In this document: positions 17,169 to 25,988 of the stretch, one piece after another
How the letters are laid out: each line of letters starts with the position of its first letter
How positions within the stretch are numbered: position 1 is the stretch's first letter
Source of the DNA: Telmatospirillum siberiense
GTDB lineage: Bacteria; Pseudomonadota; Alphaproteobacteria; Rhodospirillales; Magnetospirillaceae
Length of the DNA stretch: 64,000 nt
Assembly (NCBI RefSeq): GCF_002845745.1
Contig: NZ_PIUM01000001.1
Location: 393,963 to 457,962 of the forward strand
Direction of reading: 5' to 3'
The notes under the pieces: model-generated
What the model was told of the DNA's origin: nothing
The model's input: only the letters and a program-made list of their open reading frames with translations
The model's database searches: none
Position numbers and translations under genes: made by a program

Positions 17169-18722
17169 ATGTCCGAGGTTGCGGAAACGGTAAGCGATGA
17201 GGCGCGAGCGATGACCATCGCCGATGCCGGCGACGCCCGTCAGTTCGTGATTTTTCATGTCGCCGACGAGATGTTTGCCGTGCGTCTGGCCGAGGTGCAG
17301 GAGATCATCCGCATGCCCGAGGTGGTCCGCGTCCCTTTGAGCCCCGGGGCTCTCGAGGGACTCGCCAATCTTCGGGGTACGGTGCTGCCGGTCATCCGAC
17401 TGCGACAGATCTTCGGCATGACAGCGGTGGAGCATGACGACGCCACCCGCGTCGTCATCCTCGACCAGGGGCGTCCGGTCGGCCTGGTGGTCGATAGGGT
17501 GGCCAATGTGGTGACTGTCGAGAGTGACCGCATCGAGCCGGTGGATTCGATTCAGGGCACCGTCGACAATGATCTGATGACCGGGATGATCAAGGCCTCC
17601 GATGGCACGTCGATGGTGATGATCCTTGATGCGGGAAAGGTGGTGGCCCGCGAATTCAAGGCCGTTTCCAAGGCGGTCAAACAGGCTCTGAGTGGCGGCG
17701 CGGAAGACCGGAAGACGATTGTCAATGCCGATGATGCCAGTGACGAAAGCCAGTTGGTCAGTTTCGAAGTGGCGGGTCAGGAATATGCCCTGCCCATCGA
17801 ACAGGTCCAGGAGATCGTCCAGATCCCCGAGCAGATCACCGAGGTGCCGAACACCTCGTCGCATGTTCTGGGGGTGATGACGCTCCGGAACCGGCTTCTG
17901 CCTCTGGTTTCCTTGCGCGACATGTTCGGCTTGCCGCCTCAGGAGGTCACCGACGCGAATAAGATCGTCGTGGTCTCACTGAGCGCCGAGATGTCGGTCG
18001 GGGTGATGATGGACAGCGTCAAGGAGGTCTTGAGGGTGGGCCGCTCGGTCATCGACCCGATGCCGGCCCTGCTCGCCCGCGACGGCAATCTCGGCGAAAT
18101 CCAGTCGATCTGCCGTCTGAATGAGGGGCAGCGGCTGGTGTCGATCCTATCGTCGGAGAAGATGTTCAACAGCGGCGACATCCGGGCGGTCCTCGACGGC
18201 AGGGAAGAAGGGGACAGGGCGATGACCGAAGACGGTGTGGGGACTTCTAGCGGCGCCATTGACGACGAGGAACAGTTCGTCGTCTTCCGCCTGATGAATG
18301 AGGAGTATGGCGTCCCCATCGACGCGGTGCAGGAAATCGTCCGGGTGCCCGACGAACTGACCCGCGTGCCGAAGACCCCGGATTTTCTGGAAGGCGTGAT
18401 CAATCTGCGCGGCGTCGTCCTGCCGGTGGTCGATCAGCGTCGGCGCTTTGGTTTGCCGACGATGGAGAAGAACGATCGGCAGCGGATCATGGTCTACACC
18501 ATAAAGGGCGTGCGGACCGGCTTCATCGTCGATCAGGTGCTGGAGGTGATGCGCATCCCCGCCTCGGTGATCGGACCTTCGCCCGATCTGTCGGAGGAGC
18601 AGCAACGTCTTATCCGGCGGGTCGCCAATATCGAGAAGCAACACCGCATGATTTTGCTGCTGGATATCGATCAGCTCCTCGACGGCAAGGAACTGAGTGC
18701 GGCAAGCAAGGCGGCGAAGTAG
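17169..18722 (+). CDS. Triple CheW-domain coupling protein
   Basis: A 517-residue protein made of three CheW domains in a row, at about residues 18-160, 190-335 and 360-505. Each begins with an F-x-V-x-x-E-x-Y/F-A-V-x-I/L-x-x-V-Q-E-I-I/V strand and contains L-G-V/E-G-L/V-x-N-L-R-G-x-V-L-P-V-V/I (for example LEGLANLRGTVLPVIRLR, LEGVINLRGVVLPVVDQR). The middle domain has the variant LGVMTLRNRLLPLVSL. Normal CheW is about 160 residues with one domain. Such a protein could bridge CheA and receptor hexagons. The ribosome site AGGAGG lies 8 nt before the ATG. Confidence 0.9.
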   Translation: MSEVAETVSDEARAMTIADAGDARQFVIFHVADEMFAVRLAEVQEIIRMPEVVRVPLSPGALEGLANLRGTVLPVIRLRQIFGMTAVEHDDATRVVILDQGRPVGLVVDRVANVVTVESDRIEPVDSIQGTVDNDLMTGMIKASDGTSMVMILDAGKVVAREFKAVSKAVKQALSGGAEDRKTIVNADDASDESQLVSFEVAGQEYALPIEQVQEIVQIPEQITEVPNTSSHVLGVMTLRNRLLPLVSLRDMFGLPPQEVTDANKIVVVSLSAEMSVGVMMDSVKEVLRVGRSVIDPMPALLARDGNLGEIQSICRLNEGQRLVSILSSEKMFNSGDIRAVLDGREEGDRAMTEDGVGTSSGAIDDEEQFVVFRLMNEEYGVPIDAVQEIVRVPDELTRVPKTPDFLEGVINLRGVVLPVVDQRRRFGLPTMEKNDRQRIMVYTIKGVRTGFIVDQVLEVMRIPASVIGPSPDLSEEQQRLIRRVANIEKQHRMILLLDIDQLLDGKELSAASKAAK

Positions 18723-18786
18723 CAATCAGCAATGCGGAGGCTCCACGCTGGCGGTGCCGGTCCCACCGGCACAAAGCCTCTGATTG
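18723..18786 (+). promoter_or_regulatory. Long compound hairpin between the triple-cheW and cheB genes
   Basis: Nested complementary blocks: CAATCA/TGATTG (18723-18728 / 18781-18786), GAGGCT/AGCCTC (18737-18742 / 18775-18780) and TGCCGGT/ACCGGCA (18755-18761 / 18765-18771) around CCC. There is no U-tract, so mRNA processing, differential stability or partial attenuation within the operon fits better than termination. Confidence 0.5.
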
Positions 18787-18814
18787 TATTTACCTCTGGA
18801 GGGCGCCAGTCGAC

Positions 18815-19936
18815 ATGGCAAAGATATTGATCGTCGACGATTCGGCGCTGATGCGTCGCCACTTGAAGGAGATCCTCGAAGCCAAGGGTGGCTACGAAGT
18901 GATGGCTGTTCGCAATGGCGTCGAAGCGCTGGAGGCGTTGGAGCCGTTCCAGCCGGACGTTATCACGCTGGATGTGAACATGCCGGAGATGGATGGCCTG
19001 ACCTGTCTGTCGCATATCATGGCCCGCCGCCCGACGCCGGTGGTCATGGTGTCGTCCCTGACGCAACGGGGGGCCGAGGTCACCTTCGAAGCCCTGGCCT
19101 TGGGCGCTGTGGACTTCATCCACAAGCCGGATGGCACCATATCGCTCAATGTCGATCGGGTCGAACGGGAGATTCTGGAAAAGGTCAAGGCGGCGAGCCG
19201 GGCCCGCTTGCGCCGCTCGACGGGGCTGCAACAACGGCTGCGCGATCAGCGGGCGGATCGGAGCGATCGCCGGGAACGGCAGGGCGGGGGCGGCGCCTCC
19301 CCTTCGGCGCGTTTGGCGGTGGACGATTTCGGTGTCGTCATCATCGGCGTTTCCACGGGCGGTCCGGGGACGTTGGAGGAAATTCTGCCCTGCCTTCCCG
19401 CCGACTTCCCTTGGCCGGTGGTGGTGGCTCAGCATATGCCAGGCAGTTTCACCGCGATCTTCGCCCGGCGTCTGAATGATATGTGCCGGATGCCGGTGAT
19501 CGAGGCGGCCCAGATGATGCCGCTGAAGCCTGGGGTAATCTATATCGCCAAGGGCGACGCCGACGTCGTCATCGGGAAACGTGCAACCGGTTGGGTGGTC
19601 AACCCGATGCCGGGCGGCAGTCAGTTTCTCTGGCATCCCAGCGTCGAACGCCTGGTGGACAGCGCCTTGCACGCCATGGCGTCCGAAAACGTCATTGGCG
19701 TTTTGCTGACCGGCATGGGCGACGACGGCGCCGATTCCATGTGCGAACTGAAACGGCGCGGCGGGCACACCATCGCCCAGGACGAGGCGAGCTCGGTGAT
19801 CTGGGGCATGCCCGGCGAATTGGTCAAACGCGGCGGGGCCGATCTGGTCCTGCCGGCCGGACGCATCGCCGGACAACTGACGGCCTGGCTCAAGCAGACC
19901 GTGACCACCAGGGAGGATCGCCATGGTGCTCGTTAA
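18815..19936 (+). CDS. cheB: Protein-glutamate methylesterase/deamidase CheB
   Basis: A 373-residue two-domain enzyme that demethylates chemoreceptor glutamates when phosphorylated by CheA. The receiver (1-125) has DD at 8-9, the acceptor Asp in VITLDVNMPEMDG and Lys in DFIHKPDG. After a basic linker, the esterase domain (about 170-360) shows the catalytic Ser in IGVSTGGPGT, His in AQHMPGSF and Asp in GMGDDGADSM. A GGAGG ribosome site precedes the ATG. It overlaps the HEAT-repeat gene by 14 bp. Confidence 0.95.
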   Translation: MAKILIVDDSALMRRHLKEILEAKGGYEVMAVRNGVEALEALEPFQPDVITLDVNMPEMDGLTCLSHIMARRPTPVVMVSSLTQRGAEVTFEALALGAVDFIHKPDGTISLNVDRVEREILEKVKAASRARLRRSTGLQQRLRDQRADRSDRRERQGGGGASPSARLAVDDFGVVIIGVSTGGPGTLEEILPCLPADFPWPVVVAQHMPGSFTAIFARRLNDMCRMPVIEAAQMMPLKPGVIYIAKGDADVVIGKRATGWVVNPMPGGSQFLWHPSVERLVDSALHAMASENVIGVLLTGMGDDGADSMCELKRRGGHTIAQDEASSVIWGMPGELVKRGGADLVLPAGRIAGQLTAWLKQTVTTREDRHGAR

Positions 19937-20540
19937 GGCAGGCGGGCAAAGAACATTGGTCCTGGCGGAGCCGTCCCGCGATCCGGCGGTATTGCTGGCC
20001 GACCTTTCGGCTGCCGAGCCGTCGGTCCGCCGGGCAGCCGCCCGCGATCTCGCCCCCCATCCCGAAGCCGCGATGGCTCTGTGCGACCGACTGGAGGTGG
20101 AGGCCAGCCCCAGTGTGCGGGCGGTACTGCTGACCAGCCTTATCCATCTGCAGTCGCCGACGGTCGCCATGCGTTTGGCGTCCCTTTTGCGCAGCGACGA
20201 TGTGCCCTTGCGCAATGCCGCCATTGAAGCCCTGCAAGAGATGCCCGATGCCGTCGCCCCCCATTTGCGGGACCTTCTGGCCGACGAAGACAGCGATGTG
20301 CGCATTTTCGCCGTCAACATTCTGGGCGCATTACGCCACGGCCAAGCCCCCCAATGGCTGACTGATGTGGTGCGCTCCGACCCGCATATCAATGTTTGCG
20401 CCGCCGCGGTGGACGGCTTGGCGGAAATCGGTGGACCGGAAACATTGATCGATTTGGAGGCGCTGCGCCGCCGGTACGAGGGTAACCCCTTCATGGAATT
20501 CGCCATCGATGCGGCCATGCGCCGTATCCGGGGGCATTGA
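19923..20540 (+). CDS. HEAT-repeat protein within the che operon
   Basis: A 205-residue protein composed of about four HEAT/armadillo-like helical repeats (SVRRAAARDLAPHPEAA, SVRAVLLTSLIHLQSPT, PLRNAAIEALQEMPDAV, DVRIFAVNILGALRHGQ, NVCAAAVDGLAEIGGPE), each with the D/S-V-R-x-x-A-x-x-A-L pattern. Such repeats are protein-binding scaffolds. It is locked between cheB and cheR by overlaps of 14 bp and 1 bp, so it is almost certainly a chemosensory component, perhaps an adaptor for CheB, CheR or the receptor. Its partner is not evident from sequence. Confidence 0.8.
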   Translation: MVLVKAGGQRTLVLAEPSRDPAVLLADLSAAEPSVRRAAARDLAPHPEAAMALCDRLEVEASPSVRAVLLTSLIHLQSPTVAMRLASLLRSDDVPLRNAAIEALQEMPDAVAPHLRDLLADEDSDVRIFAVNILGALRHGQAPQWLTDVVRSDPHINVCAAAVDGLAEIGGPETLIDLEALRRRYEGNPFMEFAIDAAMRRIRGH

Positions 20541-21415
20541 TGGCAGCCTTGTTCGCCACGCGCCAGAAGGATCCGTCTCCCGCCATGACCGACGAGGAAT
20601 ATGCGAAATTCTGCGAATTTTTCTATCGGAAGACGGGCATCCAGTTTCAGGCCGGCAAGAAATACTTCGTCGACCGGAGAGTTGCCGATCGTATTGAGAA
20701 GACCTGCTCTGAATCATTCCGTGACTATTTCACCATGGTGCGTTTTCAAGTGACCGGCGAGGAACTGCAGTTCCTGGTCAATGCGATGACCGTGAACGAG
20801 ACCTATTTTTTTCGCGAGGATTATCAGTTCGATGCCCTGATCGGCGGCATTCTGCCGGAGGTCGCGCGGAGCAAACGCCGTAACGAGCCCATTCGCATCT
20901 GGTCGATCCCATGCTCGTCGGGCGAAGAACCCTATTCCATCGCCATCAGCATTCTCGAACGCTGGTCCCAGGCTGATTCCTGGAACATCGAGATTTCCGC
21001 CTCGGACATCGACAGCAAGATTCTTCACGAGGCGCGGACGGGTCTATTCGGCGAGCGATCGGTGTCACGAGTGTCGGCGCAGCTACGCTCTAAATATTTC
21101 CTCCCTCGACCCGACGGCAGTTTCCAGATTTGCGATGAGCTGCGCGAGTCCATCGACTTCTCGCTGGTCAATGTCGTCAATCCGCTGCACACCCACCGCT
21201 TCCGCGACATCGACGTGATCTTTTGCCGCAATCTCCTCATTTATTTCGACGATGTCGGCCGGCGCGAGACCGTCGAGATGTTTTTCGACGCTTTGAGCCC
21301 CGGCGGCTTTGTCTGCCTCGGCCATTCCGAAAGCATGAGCCGGATGTCCTCGATCTTCCTGCCCCGGAAATTCGGCGAAACCATCGTCTATCAGAAGCCT
21401 TTGTCCGCGGAGTGA
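20540..21415 (+). CDS. cheR: Chemoreceptor glutamate methyltransferase CheR
   Basis: A 291-residue SAM-dependent methyltransferase. The N-terminal helical domain (YAKFCEFFYRKTGIQF) is followed by the MTVNETYFFRE segment that contacts SAM, then RIWSIPCSSGEEPYSIAI (SAM-binding GxxxGEEPYS), DIDSKILHEARTGLF and the core strand IFCRNLLIYFD. The final LGHSESM is typical. The start is the ATG at 20540, overlapping the TGA of the HEAT gene by one base. It has no pentapeptide-binding beta-subdomain insertion that I can recognise. Confidence 0.95.
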   Translation: MAALFATRQKDPSPAMTDEEYAKFCEFFYRKTGIQFQAGKKYFVDRRVADRIEKTCSESFRDYFTMVRFQVTGEELQFLVNAMTVNETYFFREDYQFDALIGGILPEVARSKRRNEPIRIWSIPCSSGEEPYSIAISILERWSQADSWNIEISASDIDSKILHEARTGLFGERSVSRVSAQLRSKYFLPRPDGSFQICDELRESIDFSLVNVVNPLHTHRFRDIDVIFCRNLLIYFDDVGRRETVEMFFDALSPGGFVCLGHSESMSRMSSIFLPRKFGETIVYQKPLSAE

Positions 21416-21840
21416 CCGCTGTGAGCGAATCGATGGCCAGAAGCCGGGAAAGCGAGATGAACGGAGCTCCGCCGCACATTCTGGTGGTCGATGACGGCAT
21501 CACCATGCGGATGTTCTATCGTTCGGTCCTGGAGGCGGCCGGATTCATGGTCGAAGAGGCCACCAACGGGATGGAAGGCTACGAAAAGGTTCTGGCCCAG
21601 CCGTTCGATCTGATGATCGTCGACATCAACATGCCGAAGATGGACGGCTATTCGATGATCCGGACGATCCGCAACGATCCCGCCGTCCGCATGATCCCGG
21701 CTGTGGTCGTCAGCACCGAGGCGGCGGCGAAGGACTCGGCCAGAGCCCTTGAGGCCGGGGCTAATTTCTATCTGGTCAAGCCGGTGGCGCCCGAGGACCT
21801 GACCGAAGTGGTTCGCATGATCGTCGGGGTCGCGGCATGA
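21412..21840 (+). CDS. CheY-type single-domain response regulator (between cheR and cheA)
   Basis: A single receiver domain (ILVVDDGITMRMFYRS, acceptor Asp in LMIVDINMPKMDG, Thr/Ser in VVVSTEA, Lys in FYLVKPVAPEDL). It is probably phosphorylated by the adjacent CheA. The start is uncertain: GTG at 21412 overlaps the cheR stop (GTGA) and gives 142 residues, while GTG 21421, ATG 21433 and ATG 21457 are in frame and also possible. ATG 21457 has the nearest purine-rich ribosome site. The 3' end overlaps cheA by 4 bp. Confidence 0.85.
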   Translation: MTAVSESMARSRESEMNGAPPHILVVDDGITMRMFYRSVLEAAGFMVEEATNGMEGYEKVLAQPFDLMIVDINMPKMDGYSMIRTIRNDPAVRMIPAVVVSTEAAAKDSARALEAGANFYLVKPVAPEDLTEVVRMIVGVAA

Positions 21841-24482
21841 GTACGCCGCTTCTCGATCGTTTCGTCTCCGAGGCGCGCGATCTCCTTCAGTTGGCGGCGT
21901 CCGGCCTGCTGGTCCTGGAGCGCAATCCGGCCGACGAGGCCGCCATCAATGACGTCTTCCGCTCCGTCCATACGCTGAAAGGCTCGGCCGGATTGTTCGA
22001 TTTCCCGGCCTTCACCAAACTGGTGCACGCGGGCGAGGATGTCTTGAGCGCGGTGCGGGACGGCCGGCTCGGCCTGACGTCGGAACTGGTCGACACTCTG
22101 CTCGATACCCTCGACCAGACCGGCGCCTGGATCGACGCCATCGCCAGCGACGGCGTCCTGCCCGCCGGTGCCGATGGCCTGTCCAAGGAGATGACGGCGG
22201 CCTTGCGGGCGCTTCTGCCGGGCGATTTTGGAACGCCCGAAGCCGAGGCTCCCATCGCGCAAACCGGGGATCTGGTGGAACTGGACTGGCTGGCGGGCCT
22301 GCCGGAACAAGACCGACTGGCGGCCTTCTCCGCCGCCGTAGGCGGCGCCGGGCTTCTCGCCATCGAGTATGTGCCGCTGGAGGACTGCTTCTTCAGCGGC
22401 GAGGATCCTTTCGCCCTGCTGCGGCAGGTGACCCCGCTGCATAGTCTGAGCATCGAGGCGGGCGAACCCTGGCCGGAGATCGACAACCTCGACCCCTATC
22501 GCTGCGTTCTGCGCTTTCGAGCACTGACCACGGCGCCGCGCGCCGATATCGAAGCCTTGTTCCGCTATGTCGTCGAACAGGTGCGGGTGGCCGCCGTTCC
22601 ACCTCCGGCCCTGATATCGGTCGGGGGCGATCGCCACGAGGGGCCGGTTTACGGGGATTTCGTCGATGACGCGCGCCGTCTGATCGTCGCCGGCGATTGG
22701 CCGGCATTCCGGCAGGCCATCGGAGCGCTGCGGCAATTCACCGCCCCGACTTTGCGGGTGGGATCGGCCCTTCGGTGGCTCGAAGTCGTGCTTGCCGCCC
22801 CCGATCCGGTCCCGGGTTGGCTGAGCGGGTTGGTGGATTGTATTGCCGACGGCGATGCCGATCTCGTCCTGCCGGCCGCCTCCGGCCCGGCTCCGGCAAC
22901 GGTCTCTGCCGTTGCTCCGGTCCCCCCGCCGATCCCGTCAAGCCCCGGACGGACCGGCCTTGGAACCATTTCTCCGATGGCGATCCGCATCCTGGAAAGC
23001 CAGCGAACTCTCCTCGGCCTGCCCTTGCCGCCCGGGGGGTTGGCGGCGCGCCTTGATTCGGTGGCTCGGACGGTTGCCAATCTGCTGGTCGCCGAGGCAC
23101 GCAGGGCAACCGATTCGGCCCTCTGGTCGGCTGCCGTCGACGCCGCCATGGCGCAGGACGGCGTGGCTCCAGTCGTCGAGATTCTTGACCAGTGGCTGAC
23201 GCCGGATGGCATGTCGGCGGCAGACGCGATGCCGACGCCCGGCGATCAAACCCGGCGTCGGGCCGAAACGGGAGATCATCCCGGCGGAGAGGTCAAACAG
23301 GCAAGCCGTGTCCTGAAGGTCGACCAGGCCAAGGTCGATGCGCTGATGACCCTGATCGGCGAATTGGTCGTATCGAAGAACAGTCTCCCCTTTTTGGCCA
23401 GGCGGGCCGAACAGGTTCACGGCTCGCGGGAGATGAGCCGCGAAATCAAGGATCTCCATGCGGTGATCGATCGCCTGGCACAGGAGATGCAAACGGCCAT
23501 CATGGCGGTCCGCATGCTCCCGGTCTCCGAAATGTTCGACCGCTTCCCGCGTCTGGTCCGCGACGTCGCGCGGAAATTGGGCAAGCGGATCGACCTGTCG
23601 ATCGAAGGCGCCGATACGGAGGCCGACAAGAACATCATCGAGGCGCTCGGCGATCCGCTGCTGCACATCGTCAGGAATGCCATCGATCACGGCATCGAGA
23701 CCCCCGATCTGCGGGAGGCCGCCGGGAAATCCCCGCAGGCCACCATCCTTCTCCGCGCCTTCCAGGAAAGCGATCAGGTGATCATCGAAGTGCTCGACGA
23801 CGGTCGCGGCATCGACCCGGAGAAGATCAAGGCTTCGGCCCTGAAGAAGGGCGTCATCGACGAAAACTGCGCGGCTCGTCTGACTGATCAGGAGGCGGTC
23901 AACCTGGTCTTCACCCCTGGTTTCTCCACCGCCGCCAAGGTCTCGGACCTGTCGGGGCGCGGCGTCGGCATGGATGTGGTGGTCACCGGGGTGGAGAAAA
24001 CCGGCGGCAGTGTCGCCATCACCTCGGTCAAAGGCCGGGGAACGACGGTGCGCCTGTCGCTGCCGCTCAGCATGGCGGTGACCCGGGTGATGGTGGTCGA
24101 GGCCGGCGGCGGCATGCTGTTCGGCATTCCGATGGAGCATATCGCCGAAACCGTCCGGGTGCATCGCGGCGCGGTCCGCCGCTTCAAGCAGGCCGAAGCG
24201 TTCGTTCTGCGTGACGCCATCGTGCCGCTGATTCGTCTCGAGGTCCTTCTGGGCATGCCGTCATCGGTGTGGATCGGCGATGGCAGCGAAGAGGATGCCG
24301 TTCTGGTGGTTCGTGTCGGCGGCAACCTGATCGGCCTGCTGGTCGATCATTTCCGCGAAGGCATGGACATCATCCTGAAGCCTTTCGACGGCATCCTGTC
24401 GGGCATTCGAGGCTATTCCGGTTCGGCCCTGCTGGGTGATGGGCGGGTTCTCCTGGTCCTCAATCTGAAGGAGTTGCTTTAG
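21837..24482 (+). CDS. cheA: Chemotaxis histidine kinase CheA
   Basis: An 881-residue kinase, longer than the usual 650. The order is: P1 HPt with the phospho-His in SVHTLKGSAGLF (about residue 43); a long 350-residue middle that may hold a CheY/CheB-binding domain and a second, poorly conserved helical segment; dimerization P3 (KVDALMTLIGELVVSKN, about 500); catalytic P4 with N-box LLHIVRNAIDHGIE, G1 DDGRGID and G2 SGRGVGMDVV; and a C-terminal CheW-like P5 (about 745-880). The central kinase is coupled by ATGA overlap to the upstream receiver gene. Confidence 0.95.
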   Translation: MSTPLLDRFVSEARDLLQLAASGLLVLERNPADEAAINDVFRSVHTLKGSAGLFDFPAFTKLVHAGEDVLSAVRDGRLGLTSELVDTLLDTLDQTGAWIDAIASDGVLPAGADGLSKEMTAALRALLPGDFGTPEAEAPIAQTGDLVELDWLAGLPEQDRLAAFSAAVGGAGLLAIEYVPLEDCFFSGEDPFALLRQVTPLHSLSIEAGEPWPEIDNLDPYRCVLRFRALTTAPRADIEALFRYVVEQVRVAAVPPPALISVGGDRHEGPVYGDFVDDARRLIVAGDWPAFRQAIGALRQFTAPTLRVGSALRWLEVVLAAPDPVPGWLSGLVDCIADGDADLVLPAASGPAPATVSAVAPVPPPIPSSPGRTGLGTISPMAIRILESQRTLLGLPLPPGGLAARLDSVARTVANLLVAEARRATDSALWSAAVDAAMAQDGVAPVVEILDQWLTPDGMSAADAMPTPGDQTRRRAETGDHPGGEVKQASRVLKVDQAKVDALMTLIGELVVSKNSLPFLARRAEQVHGSREMSREIKDLHAVIDRLAQEMQTAIMAVRMLPVSEMFDRFPRLVRDVARKLGKRIDLSIEGADTEADKNIIEALGDPLLHIVRNAIDHGIETPDLREAAGKSPQATILLRAFQESDQVIIEVLDDGRGIDPEKIKASALKKGVIDENCAARLTDQEAVNLVFTPGFSTAAKVSDLSGRGVGMDVVVTGVEKTGGSVAITSVKGRGTTVRLSLPLSMAVTRVMVVEAGGGMLFGIPMEHIAETVRVHRGAVRRFKQAEAFVLRDAIVPLIRLEVLLGMPSSVWIGDGSEEDAVLVVRVGGNLIGLLVDHFREGMDIILKPFDGILSGIRGYSGSALLGDGRVLLVLNLKELL

Positions 24483-24484
24483 CC

Positions 24485-24742
24485 ATGCCCTTCACCTTCA
24501 CCAAGAACACCGTCACAGCCAAGGAGACCTGCACCGTCGAGGACGCCCTGCCGCTGTTGGAGTTTCTGCAGTCCCACCCGCATGCGAAGATCAATCTGGG
24601 ACCCTGCGACCATCTGCATACCGCGATTTTGCAAGTCTTGCTGGCCGCACGGCCGCAGATCACGCAAATGCCCGGAGATCCGCCGCTTGCCCATTGGCTG
24701 ACGCAAACCCTGGGGTCTCCCGCGCGAAAGACGGCGAAATGA
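24485..24742 (+). CDS. Small STAS-like protein of the che operon
   Basis: An 85-residue protein. The pattern CTVEDALPLLEFLQSHPHAKINLGPCDHLHTAILQVLLAARPQI looks like the core of a minimal STAS (anti-anti-sigma-like) fold: a helix, then the strand KINLGPCDHLHTA in the position that normally holds the phosphorylatable Ser/Thr, then a helix. It starts 2 bp after cheA and overlaps the ParA gene by 4 bp, so it belongs to the operon. The function is unknown. The fold call is tentative. Confidence 0.6.
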   Translation: MPFTFTKNTVTAKETCTVEDALPLLEFLQSHPHAKINLGPCDHLHTAILQVLLAARPQITQMPGDPPLAHWLTQTLGSPARKTAK

Positions 24743-25590
24743 CGGCGCCATTCATTCTGTCCGTATCGAACCGCAAGGGAGGCAGCGCCAAGTCGACGAC
24801 CGTCGTCAATCTCGCCGCCGAATGGGCGGCCGGCGGCCGGCGGGTTCTGGTCATCGATCTCGATACGCAGGGCCACGCCGGGCTCGGCCTGGGGATCGAA
24901 GCGACGAAATCGATGCCCGGCGTCCATGATGTCTTTCGCGATCGTGGCGCCGACATCGCACCGGTCATCGTGGCGACCGCCTGGCCCAATCTCTGGTGCG
25001 CGCCCGCCGATCCATTGTATGACGGGGCGGATGCTCGGTTCGACGCCGTGTCGCTGAGGCGCCAGCTCCGCCGGCCGGAAATGGCCGCCTATGACGTGAT
25101 CCTCCTCGACACGCCGCCATCGCTCGATTTGATCCTGACCAACGCCATGGCCGCCGCCGATGGGGTTCTCATCCCATTCCTGGCCCACGCTTTGTCGGCC
25201 GAGGGCGTCAAGCAGCTTTCACGGCTGTTCTACAAGATGGTCACCACGGTCAATCCCGACCTCAAGATGATGGGCTTGTTGCCGGTCATGGCCAGCCCGA
25301 GAATTGGCCATCATCGAGCGGTGATCGCCGACATCGGCCGCCAGTTCGGAGCCGATCGGATCTTGCGGCCGATCCGCACCGACATCCAACTCGCCGCAGC
25401 CTTCGCGGCACGAAAGCCAATCCGCCATTTCGCGCCGCGCTGCCGTGGTGCTCTCGACTATTTCCTGCTTGCCGACGAGTTGGCGAGTTCCTGGTGTTGG
25501 CCCGGGAAAGCCGGTGCAGCCGCCCTCCACGTCGCAAGGGAACGCCGCCTCGGAGGTCAGCTCCCCCTGAAATCAGCTTCGGATCTTTGA
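24739..25590 (+). CDS. ParA/MinD-family ATPase, probable partitioning factor for chemosensory arrays (ParC/PpfA-like)
   Basis: A 283-residue ATPase. The deviant Walker A is KGGSAKSTT (residues about 12-20, with both lysines), then VLVIDLDTQGHAGLGLG (Walker A') and DVILLDTPPSLDL (Walker B). ParA relatives next to che genes, PpfA in Rhodobacter and ParC in Vibrio, position and segregate receptor arrays. Its location among cheA, cheY and a soluble receptor makes this role likely. No ParB gene or parS-like repeat is nearby; the receptor N-terminus may replace ParB. The C-terminal 30 residues are low-similarity. Confidence 0.85.
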   Translation: MTAPFILSVSNRKGGSAKSTTVVNLAAEWAAGGRRVLVIDLDTQGHAGLGLGIEATKSMPGVHDVFRDRGADIAPVIVATAWPNLWCAPADPLYDGADARFDAVSLRRQLRRPEMAAYDVILLDTPPSLDLILTNAMAAADGVLIPFLAHALSAEGVKQLSRLFYKMVTTVNPDLKMMGLLPVMASPRIGHHRAVIADIGRQFGADRILRPIRTDIQLAAAFAARKPIRHFAPRCRGALDYFLLADELASSWCWPGKAGAAALHVARERRLGGQLPLKSASDL

Positions 25591-25613
25591 ACAAACGGAA
25601 AAAGGGGCTCTTG

Positions 25614-25988
25614 ATGCCTTCAACAATTTTTCTCGTCGATGATTCGGCGACCATCCTGATGAGCATGGAAGCGATATTGCGCAAGGCCGGCTTCATCGTC
25701 GCCAAGGCCGCCAGCGGTGAAGACGCCGTCGCCACGCTGCAAGGCGGCCTCAAGCCAAACCTGATGATCACCGATATCCATATGCCGGGCATGAACGGCA
25801 TCGATCTCATCCGCAAGGTCCGCATCATGCCGGGGTGCCAATTCGTCCCGATTCTGGTGGTCACCACCGAATCCCAGCAGGCCAAACGCGATGAGGCCCG
25901 CGCCGCCAAGGCGACGGGATGGCTGGTCAAACCGGTGCAACCCGACGATCTGCTGAAAGTCGTCAAACAGATACTGCCCAACGGATGA
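25614..25988 (+). CDS. cheY: CheY-type single-domain response regulator
   Basis: A 124-residue receiver: DD in IFLVDDSATI, acceptor Asp in LMITDIHMPGMNG, Thr in VVTTESQ and Lys in GWLVKPVQPDDL, ending with a short amphipathic helix (VVKQIL). All residues for phosphotransfer are present, so it is a likely output of the CheA. It overlaps by 4 bp the gene of a membrane protein with a CheZ-like motif, which could be its phosphatase. The ATG at 25614 is preceded by AAAGGGG. Confidence 0.92.
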   Translation: MPSTIFLVDDSATILMSMEAILRKAGFIVAKAASGEDAVATLQGGLKPNLMITDIHMPGMNGIDLIRKVRIMPGCQFVPILVVTTESQQAKRDEARAAKATGWLVKPVQPDDLLKVVKQILPNG

